DNA of 64,000 nucleotides, taken from Haloterrigena turkmenica DSM 5511. GTDB lineage: Archaea; Halobacteriota; Halobacteria; Halobacteriales; Natrialbaceae. Location: contig NC_013743.1 in NCBI RefSeq assembly GCF_000025325.1, positions 3,162,001 through 3,226,000 of the forward strand, in the 5' to 3' direction. The notes below the pieces were generated by a model that made no database searches, had not been told where the DNA came from, and saw only the letters and a list, made by a program, of their open reading frames with translations. The position numbers and the translations under genes are program-made. Shown piece by piece: positions 8,987-17,559 of the stretch (its first letter is position 1; each line of letters opens with the position of its first letter).

Positions 8987-9829
8987 ATGTTCGAACGGAT
9001 CCTCGTGCCGACGGACGGGAGTGGCCCGGCAAACGCAGCCCTCGAGTACGCCGGCGAGATCGCCGCCGAGGAGCAGGTGACCGTCCACGTCCTGCATGTC
9101 GTCGATCCGGACGAGGAGGACGACGCCGACGAATTGCTCGCCGAGAGCCGCGAGTGGGCCGGCGGTACCGACGCGACCGTTATCGACGAAAAGCGAACCG
9201 GCGAGCCGCGGAAGGCGATCCTCGAGTACGCCGCGAACAACGGAATCGACGCGATCGTGATGGGGACTCGCGGGCGCCGCGGCGTCGGCCGACTCCTGCT
9301 GGGCAGCGTGACCGAATCGGTCGTCCGCGACGCCACGGTCCCCGTTCTCGTCGTTCGGGGCGCGTCCGAGGTCAAACGCCGCTATCCGTTCGAGACGATC
9401 TTGGTTCCGACCGACGGCAGCGTCCACGCCGAGGTGGCCCTCGAACGCGCGTTGGCGATCGCGAGACACGACGACGCGACCGTGCACGTCCTCTCGGTGG
9501 TCGACGTGACGCCGGCGGCGATCGACGACCGAAATGATCTCCGCCTCGAGCGACTCGAGAACTACGCCCGCGATGTCGTCGATGACGCGATCGCAGCGGC
9601 CGAGAAGTCGTCCGTCGACACGGTGAGTACAGTGCAATACGGGTCGATCGACAAGCAAATTCGGACGTACGCGGACGAGATCGATGCCGACCTAATCGTG
9701 ATGGGAACGCACGGGCGCAGCGGCCTCGATCGACTGCTGTTAGGCAGCGCGACGGAACGGGTGCTGCGGACGGCGAAGACCCCCGTACTGACGGTCCGTG
9801 CGTCGACCGACGACCGGGCAGCAGACTGA
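8987..9829 (+). CDS. Tandem-domain universal stress protein
   Basis: This 280-residue protein carries two complete Usp domains. Domain 1 (about 1-138) begins MFERILVPTDGS and ends with the nucleotide signature GTRGRRGVGRLLLGSVTESV. Domain 2 (about 145-280) begins FETILVPTDGS and ends with GTHGRSGLDRLLLGSATERV. Both retain the ATP-contacting glycine pattern. Tandem Usps are usual in haloarchaea and can form an internal dimer. No particular partner or regulation is visible. Confidence 0.9.
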   Translation: MFERILVPTDGSGPANAALEYAGEIAAEEQVTVHVLHVVDPDEEDDADELLAESREWAGGTDATVIDEKRTGEPRKAILEYAANNGIDAIVMGTRGRRGVGRLLLGSVTESVVRDATVPVLVVRGASEVKRRYPFETILVPTDGSVHAEVALERALAIARHDDATVHVLSVVDVTPAAIDDRNDLRLERLENYARDVVDDAIAAAEKSSVDTVSTVQYGSIDKQIRTYADEIDADLIVMGTHGRSGLDRLLLGSATERVLRTAKTPVLTVRASTDDRAAD

Positions 9830-9865
9830 CCCGAGATACCGAGGCGAACACGTCCGTCTCATCGG

Positions 9866-10366
9866 TTACTCGCTCTCCGTCGATCCCGAACTGGTGGCGG
9901 CCTCGAGCATCGTCTCCCGCTCGTCGAAGTACGCCGGGGCGTCGCGGTCGGCCTCGAACTCGAGCAGGCGGGAGAGAGCGTCCTCGCCGTCGTCGACGTC
10001 CTCGGCCAACTCCTCGGCGAGGTCCGTGTACTCGCCGGCCAGCGTCTGGAAGACCTCCATTCGGGTCTGTTTGGCCTCGAGCAGCAGCTGTTTCTCCTTG
10101 ACGTTGCTCTCGAGTTCCTCGAATGCGTCGAGGTCCAGTTCGTCGCCGGGGCCGTCCGGCGTCGACGGGGCGTCGGTCCCCGTCGTCGCCGTCGAGTGGT
10201 CCTCGAGTTGCCCGCGGAGTTCGGCCATGTCCTCGTCGATCTCGGCGAGCAGGTCGTCGGCCTCGGAGCGCATGGTCTCGACGCGGCCGGAGAGGAGTCC
10301 CGCTTGCGTGTGGCAGTAGTCGACGAAGTCGTCGACCGCCAGGCCGGGGTCGGTGTCGTCGCTCAT
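9866..10366 (-). CDS. Haloarchaeal coiled-coil protein of unknown function
   Basis: This 166-residue, strongly acidic protein is almost wholly helical, with two predicted coiled-coil segments (about 20-55 and 75-145) separated by a Thr/Pro/Gly-rich linker. No enzymatic motif, signal peptide or membrane helix is visible. It is divergent from uvrA across a 214-base spacer. The family is not recognised. The length and organisation suggest a structural or adaptor role. Confidence 0.75.
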   Translation of the reverse strand: MSDDTDPGLAVDDFVDYCHTQAGLLSGRVETMRSEADDLLAEIDEDMAELRGQLEDHSTATTGTDAPSTPDGPGDELDLDAFEELESNVKEKQLLLEAKQTRMEVFQTLAGEYTDLAEELAEDVDDGEDALSRLLEFEADRDAPAYFDERETMLEAATSSGSTESE

Positions 10367-10453
10367 GACTTTCCGTTGGGGAGTCCGACCGAAGTCACTT
10401 TGGACTGGGGACTCGGATCGTCACGAGGTCGCGGCGACGGAGCGTTCGATCGG

Positions 10454-10466
10454 GCTAGCTGCTAGC
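10454..10466. promoter_or_regulatory. Palindrome in the uvrA divergent promoter region
   Basis: GCTAGC-T-GCTAGC is a perfect 6+1+6 inverted repeat between the coiled-coil gene and uvrA, 115 bases before the uvrA start. It is a possible operator. A TATA-like GCAATTACTC lies about 30 bases before the uvrA ATG, consistent with a leaderless uvrA mRNA. Confidence 0.3.
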
Positions 10467-10580
10467 AAATCCCAGGCTATCGGGCTTTCAGACCCGTTAA
10501 GTCCTTCCGGCCACTGACTCCATCACAGTGAATCGAGCAGCGAGTCGCGCAATTACTCAGTCACCGATCACCACGAAATT

Positions 10581-13544
10581 ATGAGCAAGGACTACATCGA
10601 GGTGCGGGGCGCGGAGGAACACAACCTCAAGGACCTCGACGTCACCATTCCGCGCGAGGAGTTCACCGTCGTCACCGGCCTGTCGGGGTCGGGCAAGTCC
10701 TCGCTGGCGTTCGAGACGATCTACGCCGAGGGCCAGCGGCGGTACATCGAGAGCCTCTCAGCGTACGCCCGGAACTTCCTCGGGCAGATGGACAAGCCGC
10801 AGGTCGAGACCGTCGAAGGGCTCTCCCCGGCGATCTCGATCGACCAGAAGAACGCCGCGAACAACCCCCGATCGACGGTGGGGACCGTCACGGAACTCCA
10901 CGACTATCTCCGTCTCCTCTACGCCCGCGTCGGCACCCCCCACTGTCCCGAGTGCGGCCGCGAAGTCGGCGAACAGTCGGCCCAGAACATGGTCGAACGC
11001 ATCCTCGAGCTCCCCGAGGGCACGAAGGTCAAGCTGGCGGCGCCGGTCGTCCGCGACCAGAAGGGGGCCTTCGAGGACCTCTTCGAGGAATTAGTGTCGG
11101 AGGGATACGCCCGCGTCGAGATCGACGGCGAGGAACACGACCTCACGCTGGACGATCCCGATCTGGACGAGAACTTCGATCACACCGTCGACGTCATCGT
11201 CGACCGCGTGAAGGTCTCCGCGGAGGACCGCCCGCGCATCATCGACAGCGTCGAAACCGCGCTCGACGAGGCCGAGGGCGTCCTGAAGGTCATCCTGCCG
11301 GACGCGCCCAAAGACGTCGCGAGCGACCTCGGCGAGGCGGCCCGTCGGACGGGCGCGCTGGGCGACGAGACCGAGGAGGACGACCGCTTCGTCGTCGAGT
11401 TCTCGAAGGACCTCGCCTGTACCCACTGCGGGATCGACGTCCCCGAGATCGAGACCCGCTCCTTTTCGTTCAACTCGCCCCACGGCGCCTGTCCCGAGTG
11501 CGAGGGGCTGGGCGAGACCAAGGAGGTCGACGAGGATCTGGTCGTCCAGGACGAGTCCAAGCCGCTCAAGCACGTCTTCGAGGCCTGGAGCTACAACCGG
11601 TCGTACTACCGGACCCGCCTCGACGCCGTCGCCGAGCACTTCGGCGTCTCGCTGTCGACGCCGTTCGAAGAGTTAGACGAGGACGTCCAGCGGGCGTTCC
11701 TCTACGGCACCGACGACGAGGTCGTGTTCAAGCGAAGCACGAAGAACGGTACCCGCCGGAAGCGAAAGCGCTTCGAGGGCGTCATTCCGAACCTCGAGCG
11801 CCGGTATATCGAGACCGACTCCGACTCGACCAGAGAGCACATCGAGGACTACATGTCCGCGACGGAGTGTCCGGCCTGTGACGGCACGCGGCTGAAGGCC
11901 GCGAGTCGGGCCGTGCTCGTCGACGGGACGGCGATCACTGAGATCAACGCGATGAGCATCGGCGACGCCCTCGAGCACTTCGAATCGATGGAGGCGAACT
12001 TCACCGAACGCGAGAAGGTGATCGCCGAGGAGATCTTAAAGGAGATCCGCGCGCGTCTGGGCTTCATGTGCGAGGTCGGCCTCGAGTACCTTACGCTCGA
12101 TCGGGAGGCCGCGACGCTGTCGGGCGGCGAGAGCCAGCGCATCCGCCTCGCCACGCAGATCGGTTCCGGCCTCGTCGGCGTCCTCTACGTGTTAGACGAG
12201 CCCTCGATCGGGCTCCACCAGCGGGACAACGACCGCCTGCTGGACACCTTGGAGGAACTGCGGGACCTCGGAAACACCCTCATCGTCGTCGAACACGACG
12301 AGGAGACGATGCGCCGAGCGGACCAGGTCATCGACATGGGGCCCGGTCCGGGCAAGCGCGGCGGCGAGGTCGTCGCCAACGGCCCCGTCGAAGAGGTCAA
12401 GGCGACCGAGGGCTCCGTGACGGGCGAGTACCTCTCCGGCCGCCGGCAGATTCCGGTCCCCGACGAACGCCGCGACGCCGACGGGGCACTCACGATCCGC
12501 GGCGCCCGCCAGCACAACTTGGACGACGTCGACGTCGACATCCCGCTCGGCAACTTCACGGCGATCACGGGCGTCTCCGGCTCCGGCAAATCGACGCTCA
12601 TGCACGAGGTGCTCTACAAGGGACTGGCCCGCGAGATGAACGACAACACGTCGGTCATTCCTGGCGACCACGACGCCCTCGAGGGCCTCGAGGACATCGA
12701 GACCGTGCGCCTGATCGACCAGTCGCCGATCGGCCGCACACCCCGCTCGAACCCGGCGACGTACACCAACGTCTTCGACTACATCCGCGAGCTGTTCGCT
12801 CAGACGAAGCTGGCGAAACAGCGCGGCTACGAGAAGGGACGGTTCTCCTTCAACGTCAAGGGCGGCCGCTGCGAGGAATGCGGCGGACAGGGCACCGTCA
12901 AGATCGAGATGAACTTCCTGAGCGACGTCTACGTCCCCTGTGAGGAGTGTGACGGCGCCCGTTACAACGACGCCACGCTCGACGTCACCTACAAGGGCAA
13001 GACCATCGCCGACGTCCTCGAGATGGAAGTCGAGGAGGCCTACGAGTTCTTCGAGTCCTCGAGCCAGATCCGACGGCGCCTGAAGCTGCTGAAGGACGTC
13101 GGCCTCGACTACATGAAGCTCGGCCAGCCCTCCACGACGCTGTCGGGCGGCGAGGCCCAGCGGATCAAGCTCGCCGAGGAGTTGGGGAAGAAGGACACGG
13201 GGGAGACGCTCTACCTGCTCGACGAGCCCACCACCGGGCTCCACAGCGAGGACGAGCGCAAGCTCATCGACGTCCTCCACCGGCTGACCGACAACGGCAA
13301 CACCGTCGTCGTCATCGAGCACGAGCTCGACCTCGTGAAGAACGCCGACCACATCATCGATCTCGGCCCCGAGGGCGGCGAGAACGGCGGCGAGATCGTC
13401 GCGACCGGTACGCCCGAGCAGGTCGCGCAACTCGAAGATTCCCACACCGGACGCTACCTGCGTGATCTGCTGCCGAAAGTGGATCTCGAGGGGCCGCGCG
13501 GCGAGCGCGTCGAGCCCGTGACGGCGCCGATGGACGACGACTGA
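10581..13544 (+). CDS. uvrA: Excinuclease ABC subunit A
   Basis: This is the damage-recognition ATPase of nucleotide excision repair, acting as a UvrA2-UvrB complex on DNA. At 987 residues it is near the family length. Each half carries a Walker A (GLSGSGKSSLAF near residue 33; GVSGSGKSTLMH near 665) and an ABC signature (LSGGESQRIRLA; LSGGEAQRIKLA) followed by Walker B (VLDEPSIGLHQRD; LLDEPTTGLHSED). Zinc-binding Cys pairs (CPECG, CTHCG, CPECEG, CPACDG, CEECGG, CEECDG) are all retained. The C-terminal tail is acidic, as is usual in haloarchaea. The uvrB and uvrC genes are not in the window. Confidence 0.98.
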   Translation: MSKDYIEVRGAEEHNLKDLDVTIPREEFTVVTGLSGSGKSSLAFETIYAEGQRRYIESLSAYARNFLGQMDKPQVETVEGLSPAISIDQKNAANNPRSTVGTVTELHDYLRLLYARVGTPHCPECGREVGEQSAQNMVERILELPEGTKVKLAAPVVRDQKGAFEDLFEELVSEGYARVEIDGEEHDLTLDDPDLDENFDHTVDVIVDRVKVSAEDRPRIIDSVETALDEAEGVLKVILPDAPKDVASDLGEAARRTGALGDETEEDDRFVVEFSKDLACTHCGIDVPEIETRSFSFNSPHGACPECEGLGETKEVDEDLVVQDESKPLKHVFEAWSYNRSYYRTRLDAVAEHFGVSLSTPFEELDEDVQRAFLYGTDDEVVFKRSTKNGTRRKRKRFEGVIPNLERRYIETDSDSTREHIEDYMSATECPACDGTRLKAASRAVLVDGTAITEINAMSIGDALEHFESMEANFTEREKVIAEEILKEIRARLGFMCEVGLEYLTLDREAATLSGGESQRIRLATQIGSGLVGVLYVLDEPSIGLHQRDNDRLLDTLEELRDLGNTLIVVEHDEETMRRADQVIDMGPGPGKRGGEVVANGPVEEVKATEGSVTGEYLSGRRQIPVPDERRDADGALTIRGARQHNLDDVDVDIPLGNFTAITGVSGSGKSTLMHEVLYKGLAREMNDNTSVIPGDHDALEGLEDIETVRLIDQSPIGRTPRSNPATYTNVFDYIRELFAQTKLAKQRGYEKGRFSFNVKGGRCEECGGQGTVKIEMNFLSDVYVPCEECDGARYNDATLDVTYKGKTIADVLEMEVEEAYEFFESSSQIRRRLKLLKDVGLDYMKLGQPSTTLSGGEAQRIKLAEELGKKDTGETLYLLDEPTTGLHSEDERKLIDVLHRLTDNGNTVVVIEHELDLVKNADHIIDLGPEGGENGGEIVATGTPEQVAQLEDSHTGRYLRDLLPKVDLEGPRGERVEPVTAPMDDD

Positions 13545-13663
13545 TCGCGACTCGACGACCGGTTTCTTGGTTTTCCGCGTTTTCCCGTTTCGCTCTCGTC
13601 TCGCCCAGCTCCGACGACCGCGATCCGAACGGGTAATGGCGGCCGCAGCCGAATCGGCGTCCG

Positions 13664-14092
13664 ATGAACGCTCGCAAGGCCGTCCTCCGCCGCGGGCTCG
13701 CGGGCGGTGGCGCCGTGACGCTCCTGCTGGCCGTCAGCTTCGTCGCCGCGCTGGGGATTCCGACGACGCCGTCGATGATCGCGATCGTCGCGTGGCTCGT
13801 CGCCGTCGGGTGCGGGATGCTCGCCGCCGGCCGCCGGGAGCGGGTCTCGCTCGGGTCGACGACCCTCGAGTGGCCCCGCGTCGCCGCCGCCGCGATCACC
13901 CTGCTGGCCGTCGGCTGGGCCGCGATCAGCCTCATCAGCCTCCTTCGGGGCGACGGTATCACCGGACTCGGACCGCTCGAGGGCGTGCTCACCGCTGGCC
14001 TCGTGAGCTACTTCGCGTGGTTCGCCCGCGAGTGCTGGGTCGGCGGCAGCGTGATCGGGACGGAAGCGTTCGTCGTCGAAGGAGGACGGTGA
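13664..14092 (+). CDS. Small four-helix membrane protein, hypothetical
   Basis: This 142-residue protein has about four hydrophobic helices (near 12-35, 38-52, 68-92 and 105-122). The N-terminus is basic and there are short loops. No motif is recognised. The ATG at 13664 is preceded by a short GC-rich leader after uvrA. It may be transcribed independently, because a 119-base gap separates it from uvrA. Confidence 0.65.
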   Translation: MNARKAVLRRGLAGGGAVTLLLAVSFVAALGIPTTPSMIAIVAWLVAVGCGMLAAGRRERVSLGSTTLEWPRVAAAAITLLAVGWAAISLISLLRGDGITGLGPLEGVLTAGLVSYFAWFARECWVGGSVIGTEAFVVEGGR

Positions 14093-14265
14093 CGCGGGAT
14101 CGGTCGGGGTCGATTCCCGTCTGACGGTCCGCCGACCGCCGGCGAACGTTTCAGACGGACCGACACCGCCGCGATCGAGACAGTCGGATATCGACGTATC
14201 AGGACCTGTATAACCGTTCAACGGCCGGCCACGAACTTTTAGTCGCTGAGTTGTTAGGACTTCGC

Positions 14266-14838
14266 GTGACTCGAGCCGTTCGGCCGGCGACCCGCGACGA
14301 CGCCTGGGCGATCCACGAGACGGCCCGCGAGAGCTGGCACGCCGCCTACGACGAGATCCTCGGGTCCGACCGGGTCGACGAGGTCGTCGACGACTGGTAC
14401 GCGATCGGCGACCTCGAGTCGTCGATCGCCGGCGCGAGCGAGCGGACGGACGTGGCCTTTCTCGTCGCCGAACCGACCGACAGCGAGTCTCGAGTGCGAT
14501 CGACGGGGGAGCGCAGCGGCGAGTTCGACCGCGAGTGTGCCGGGTTCGCCCACGCCGTCCCGTGGCCGGAGGACTCCGCGGTCGGCTACCTCGCGCGCCT
14601 GTACGTCAGCCCCGAGATCTGGGGCGAGGGGATCGGGACGCAGTTGTTGACGCGACTCGAGAGAGACCTCGAGCACGCGTTCGACCGCCTGCGACTGGCC
14701 GTCCTCGCGGCCAACGACGTCGGGATTGCGTTTTACGAGTCCGCGGGGTTCGAACGCGTCGCGACCCGTGAGAACGATCTGGCCGCGGGGCTCGAGGAGT
14801 ACGTCTACGAGCGACCGATAGCGACCGAGATGCGATAG
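14266..14838 (+). CDS. GNAT-family N-acetyltransferase
   Basis: This 190-residue acetyl-CoA-dependent acyltransferase has the acetyl-CoA pyrophosphate loop at about residue 125 (WGEGIGTQLL), preceded by the strand LARLYVSPE. The C-terminal motif B helix and strand are NDVGIAFYESAGFE. The substrate is unknown. I chose the GTG at 14266 because the TATA-like CTTTTA at 14237-14242 lies about 25 bases before it, the spacing of a leaderless haloarchaeal mRNA. A TTG at 14251 in the same frame is an alternative. Confidence 0.85.
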   Translation: MTRAVRPATRDDAWAIHETARESWHAAYDEILGSDRVDEVVDDWYAIGDLESSIAGASERTDVAFLVAEPTDSESRVRSTGERSGEFDRECAGFAHAVPWPEDSAVGYLARLYVSPEIWGEGIGTQLLTRLERDLEHAFDRLRLAVLAANDVGIAFYESAGFERVATRENDLAAGLEEYVYERPIATEMR

Positions 14839-14952
14839 CCCGAGGCGGTCGCCGATTCGGGCGACGTTTCTGATCCCTCGGCGAGCGGTTCCGGACCTTC
14901 GCCGCGCCGAACGACAATCGAGAAACAGGGGAAATCGGACGACTACCGGCCG

Positions 14953-16251
14953 CTACAGCGTCTTGTCGGCTTCGTCGTCGTCCACGATTTCGATCCCGCG
15001 GTTGTTGACCGCCATCGGGTCGAGGCCGACCTCCTGGAGGAAGTTCTTGTACTCCCGTTCGCACTGCTCGGCGTCCTTCTGCTTGTCGCTGGCGCGGTCG
15101 CAGAGTTCGATCAGGTTCTCGGGGACGTCGTTCTGGTAGACGATCCAGTGGTTGATCAGGTCGCTGAGCCGGCGGATGGGGCTGGTGAAGTGGCCGTAGA
15201 TCTCGAAGTTCAGCGCGTGGTGGCCGCCGAAGGGGTCGTTCATGTACTTCGCGCGGGGCATCACCTTCATCACCGCCCACTGGATCTTGTCGAGTTGCCG
15301 GCCGGGCGCCTCCTCGAGCGTCGCGTTGACCGCCTTTCGCGGGTCGTCCCACGTGTCGCCGGGGATCGAGACGCCGTCTAAGTCCTGAATTTCGCGGAGG
15401 GCTTCGGACCACTCGTCGGGGCTGGGCTGGGGGTGGACCCGGTACATCGCCTCGACACCGCGATTCCACATCAGCTCGTGCGTGACGGCCTTGTTGGCCT
15501 TCAGCATGCACTCCTCGATGATCGTGTGGGCCCGGTCGCGGCTCGGGTTCAGGACGAGCGAGCCGTCCTCCTTGCGCTGTTCGTGCATTCGATTCGCGAC
15601 CTCGTAGACCAGTGTGTTCTCCTCGTGGAGGTCGGCATCGGGGTCCTCGAGTCGATTTTCGGCCTGCGAATAGGTCAGGCGCTCGTCGGACTGGATGACC
15701 GACTTATAGATCTCGATGTTCTCGTAGGAGAGGTTCTCCTTGTCGAGGTGCATCTCGACGGTGTGGGCGAGTCGGTCCTCGTTAGCGACCAGCGAACAGA
15801 CCGTCTCGGCGAGCACCGGCGGCAGCATGTGGACTGTGTAGCCGGGCAGGTAGACCGTGTTGCCCCGTTCGACGGCCTCGTCCCACATCGCCGTGTCGGG
15901 ATTAACGTAGTGGGTGACGTCGGCGATGTGGACCCAGAGGACGTACTCGTCGTCGCGCTCCTCGATCGAGAGCGCGTCGTCGAAGTCCTGGGCGTCGATC
16001 GGGTCCGTCGTCCAGGTCGTCAGATCTCGCAGATCCTTCCGTTCGTCGATCTCGTCGCTGATCTCGGCCGTCACGCCCTCTGTTCGGGCTTCGGCCTCCT
16101 CGAGGACCTCGGCGGGGAACTCGTCGCGGAGTTCGAACTTCTCGAAGAGTTCCTCGCGTTTGTTCTCGAGGTGGCGCGCGAGGTCCTCCGAGACTTCGAC
16201 CGGGCCCTGGGCCTCGGCCGTCCCGGCCTCGGCCTGTGCGTCGTTACTCAT
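14953..16251 (-). CDS. rnr: RNB-domain exoribonuclease (RNase R/II family)
   Basis: This 432-residue 3'-5' exoribonuclease consists of the RNB catalytic domain preceded only by an acidic, helical N-terminus. It lacks the cold-shock domains of bacterial RNase R. The metal-binding motif DPIDAQDFDDALSI (about residues 83-96) supplies the conserved Asp residues. The typical ADVTHYV segment and C-terminal HFTSPIRRLSDLINH motif are present. Haloarchaea are known to rely on RNase R-type enzymes where other archaea use an exosome or RNase J. No clear S1 domain follows the catalytic core, so substrate contacts may differ from bacterial enzymes. Confidence 0.92.
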   Translation of the reverse strand: MSNDAQAEAGTAEAQGPVEVSEDLARHLENKREELFEKFELRDEFPAEVLEEAEARTEGVTAEISDEIDERKDLRDLTTWTTDPIDAQDFDDALSIEERDDEYVLWVHIADVTHYVNPDTAMWDEAVERGNTVYLPGYTVHMLPPVLAETVCSLVANEDRLAHTVEMHLDKENLSYENIEIYKSVIQSDERLTYSQAENRLEDPDADLHEENTLVYEVANRMHEQRKEDGSLVLNPSRDRAHTIIEECMLKANKAVTHELMWNRGVEAMYRVHPQPSPDEWSEALREIQDLDGVSIPGDTWDDPRKAVNATLEEAPGRQLDKIQWAVMKVMPRAKYMNDPFGGHHALNFEIYGHFTSPIRRLSDLINHWIVYQNDVPENLIELCDRASDKQKDAEQCEREYKNFLQEVGLDPMAVNNRGIEIVDDDEADKTL

Positions 16252-16370
16252 ATCGGGGCCTACGGACGTGAAGGTGAAAGTCGTGTCGGGATGGGCAGGC
16301 GACCGCTGGAGCGGTCGAAGCCCGAATTGGCGCCGCTCGAGGGACGCTGTGAACTCGACGCGGTTCGCCG

Positions 16371-16664
16371 TCAGGACTCCTCTTCGAGCGTCCCGTAGCG
16401 CTCCTCGACGGTCTCGAGGTAGTCGGCGAGAAAGGCGTCCCGATCCGTTTCGCCGGCCTCGCTCTCGACGAGTAAGGCCTCGAGTTCGTCCCGCGGATAG
16501 TGACAGAGCTCGTCGTGACAGGATTTACAGAGGTGTTCGAACTCCTTGTCCTCGCGATCCCAGCGGTCGCCGTGTTTGTCGTACTCGCGCGCCATCGACC
16601 GGGTGACCTGGTCGCCGCAGGCGAGACACGTGACCGTCTCAGTGCGCGTCCGGGAGGGCCACAT
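16371..16664 (-). CDS. Small zinc-finger protein, haloarchaeal
   Basis: This 97-residue protein has two Cys pairs (CLACG at about 13-17 and CKSCHDELC at about 46-54), a treble-clef or HNH-like zinc arrangement. An acidic helical C-terminus follows. The classical HNH nuclease His-Asn-His triad is not complete, so nuclease activity is not supported. A TATA-like TAATTGCTAAG lies about 30 bases upstream on the coding strand. The function is unknown. Confidence 0.7.
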   Translation of the reverse strand: MWPSRTRTETVTCLACGDQVTRSMAREYDKHGDRWDREDKEFEHLCKSCHDELCHYPRDELEALLVESEAGETDRDAFLADYLETVEERYGTLEEES

Positions 16665-16786
16665 AGCTAACCGGACACCGTGCTAGTACTTAGCAATTAT
16701 CACACTCGTAATCGGCGGCGACTCTCAGGGCCTCCGATCGGTCGCCGAACGGGCCTTTTATCTCCCGTTCGGTCGTTGGACCGGGT

Positions 16787-17266
16787 ATGCAGGTCAAGTC
16801 CCGACACCACCTCCGCAGCGATGCCGTCTCGGACGTCGAGACGGCCCTCGAGGAGCAACTCGGCGTCTCACCCGACGGGGATGCTTACGAGCGCGTCGAG
16901 TTCGAGGACACCGACTGGGAGGTCGTTCTCATCGACGGCGAGCCACGGGTTGCATACTTCGACGAAGAGCCGTTCCTGACCGTCAGAGGTGCCAACGCCT
17001 ACGAACCCGAGAAGCGGCTGGTCACGGTCGATGCCGGCGCGATCTCGTTCGTCAGCGACGGCGCGGACGTGATGCGGCCGGGGATCACGGAGGCCACCGA
17101 CGACATCTCGCCCGACGATCTGGTCGTCATCGCCGAGGAGTCCCACGGGAAGGTGCTGGCGGTCGGCCGCGCCCGCGTCGACGGCGACGATATGACCGGC
17201 AACGAGGGGAAGGTCATCGACTCGCTGCACCACGTCGGCGACGAACTCTACGAGTTCTCCGGCTAA
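16787..17266 (+). CDS. PUA-domain RNA-binding protein
   Basis: This 159-residue protein has an N-terminal alpha/beta part (about 1-75). A C-terminal PUA domain (about 78-158) has the motif RLVTVDAGAISFVSDGADVMRPGI and the later strand DLVVIAEESHGKVLAVGRA. The layout matches the MCT-1/Tma20-like archaeal proteins that contact rRNA or tRNA during translation. A TATA-like CTTTTATC at about 16756 is 30 bases before the ATG, fitting a leaderless mRNA. The array of hairpins begins 13 bases after its stop. Confidence 0.85.
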   Translation: MQVKSRHHLRSDAVSDVETALEEQLGVSPDGDAYERVEFEDTDWEVVLIDGEPRVAYFDEEPFLTVRGANAYEPEKRLVTVDAGAISFVSDGADVMRPGITEATDDISPDDLVVIAEESHGKVLAVGRARVDGDDMTGNEGKVIDSLHHVGDELYEFSG

Positions 17267-17278
17267 CGACGCTAGCAT

Positions 17279-17465
17279 CCGCTCGCGAAGCGAGCGGTTC
17301 CCCGCCGGAGCGGGGCGAAGCCCCGTAACGACGGCCTTTTTTCATCAACGGTCGCAAGAGCGAAGCTCTTGCTACGCCCATCAGAAATCTTCGATTTCTG
17401 AGGACGTTTTTTGGCAGCGTGGGACCGGAGGTCCCACGTGACGTGCGAACGGGCCTTCGGCCCGT
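17279..17465. repeat. Array of perfect triloop hairpins
   Basis: Six perfect inverted repeats follow one another in 187 bases, each with a three-base loop: 17279-17297 (8-base stem, loop GAA), 17311-17325 (6, GAA), 17354-17372 (8, GAA), 17381-17401 (9, TTC), 17418-17438 (9, GGA) and 17449-17465 (7, TTC). T-rich stretches at 17337-17342 and 17407-17412 follow some stems, so parts could end transcription of the PUA gene. A direct repeat of GCGAGC around 17482-17500 completes the block. On the reverse strand the last part resembles the hairpins in the repeat at 33679-33974. Confidence 0.85.
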
Positions 17466-17559
17466 GAGCAGACGGGGTTCGAGCGAGCGAAGCGAGCGAG
17501 GATCCCGTTAAAAAGGTTGGTGGGGAACCGTTACGGTCCTTCCGCTGGAGTGGTGTGGT

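Noticed and set aside
12192-13445. A 417-codon reverse frame under uvrA
   Set aside because: It is a shadow of the second ABC half of UvrA, and no homology is apparent.
17279-17465. CRISPR array
   Set aside because: The units are hairpins of different sequence, not direct repeats with unique spacers, and no cas gene is near.
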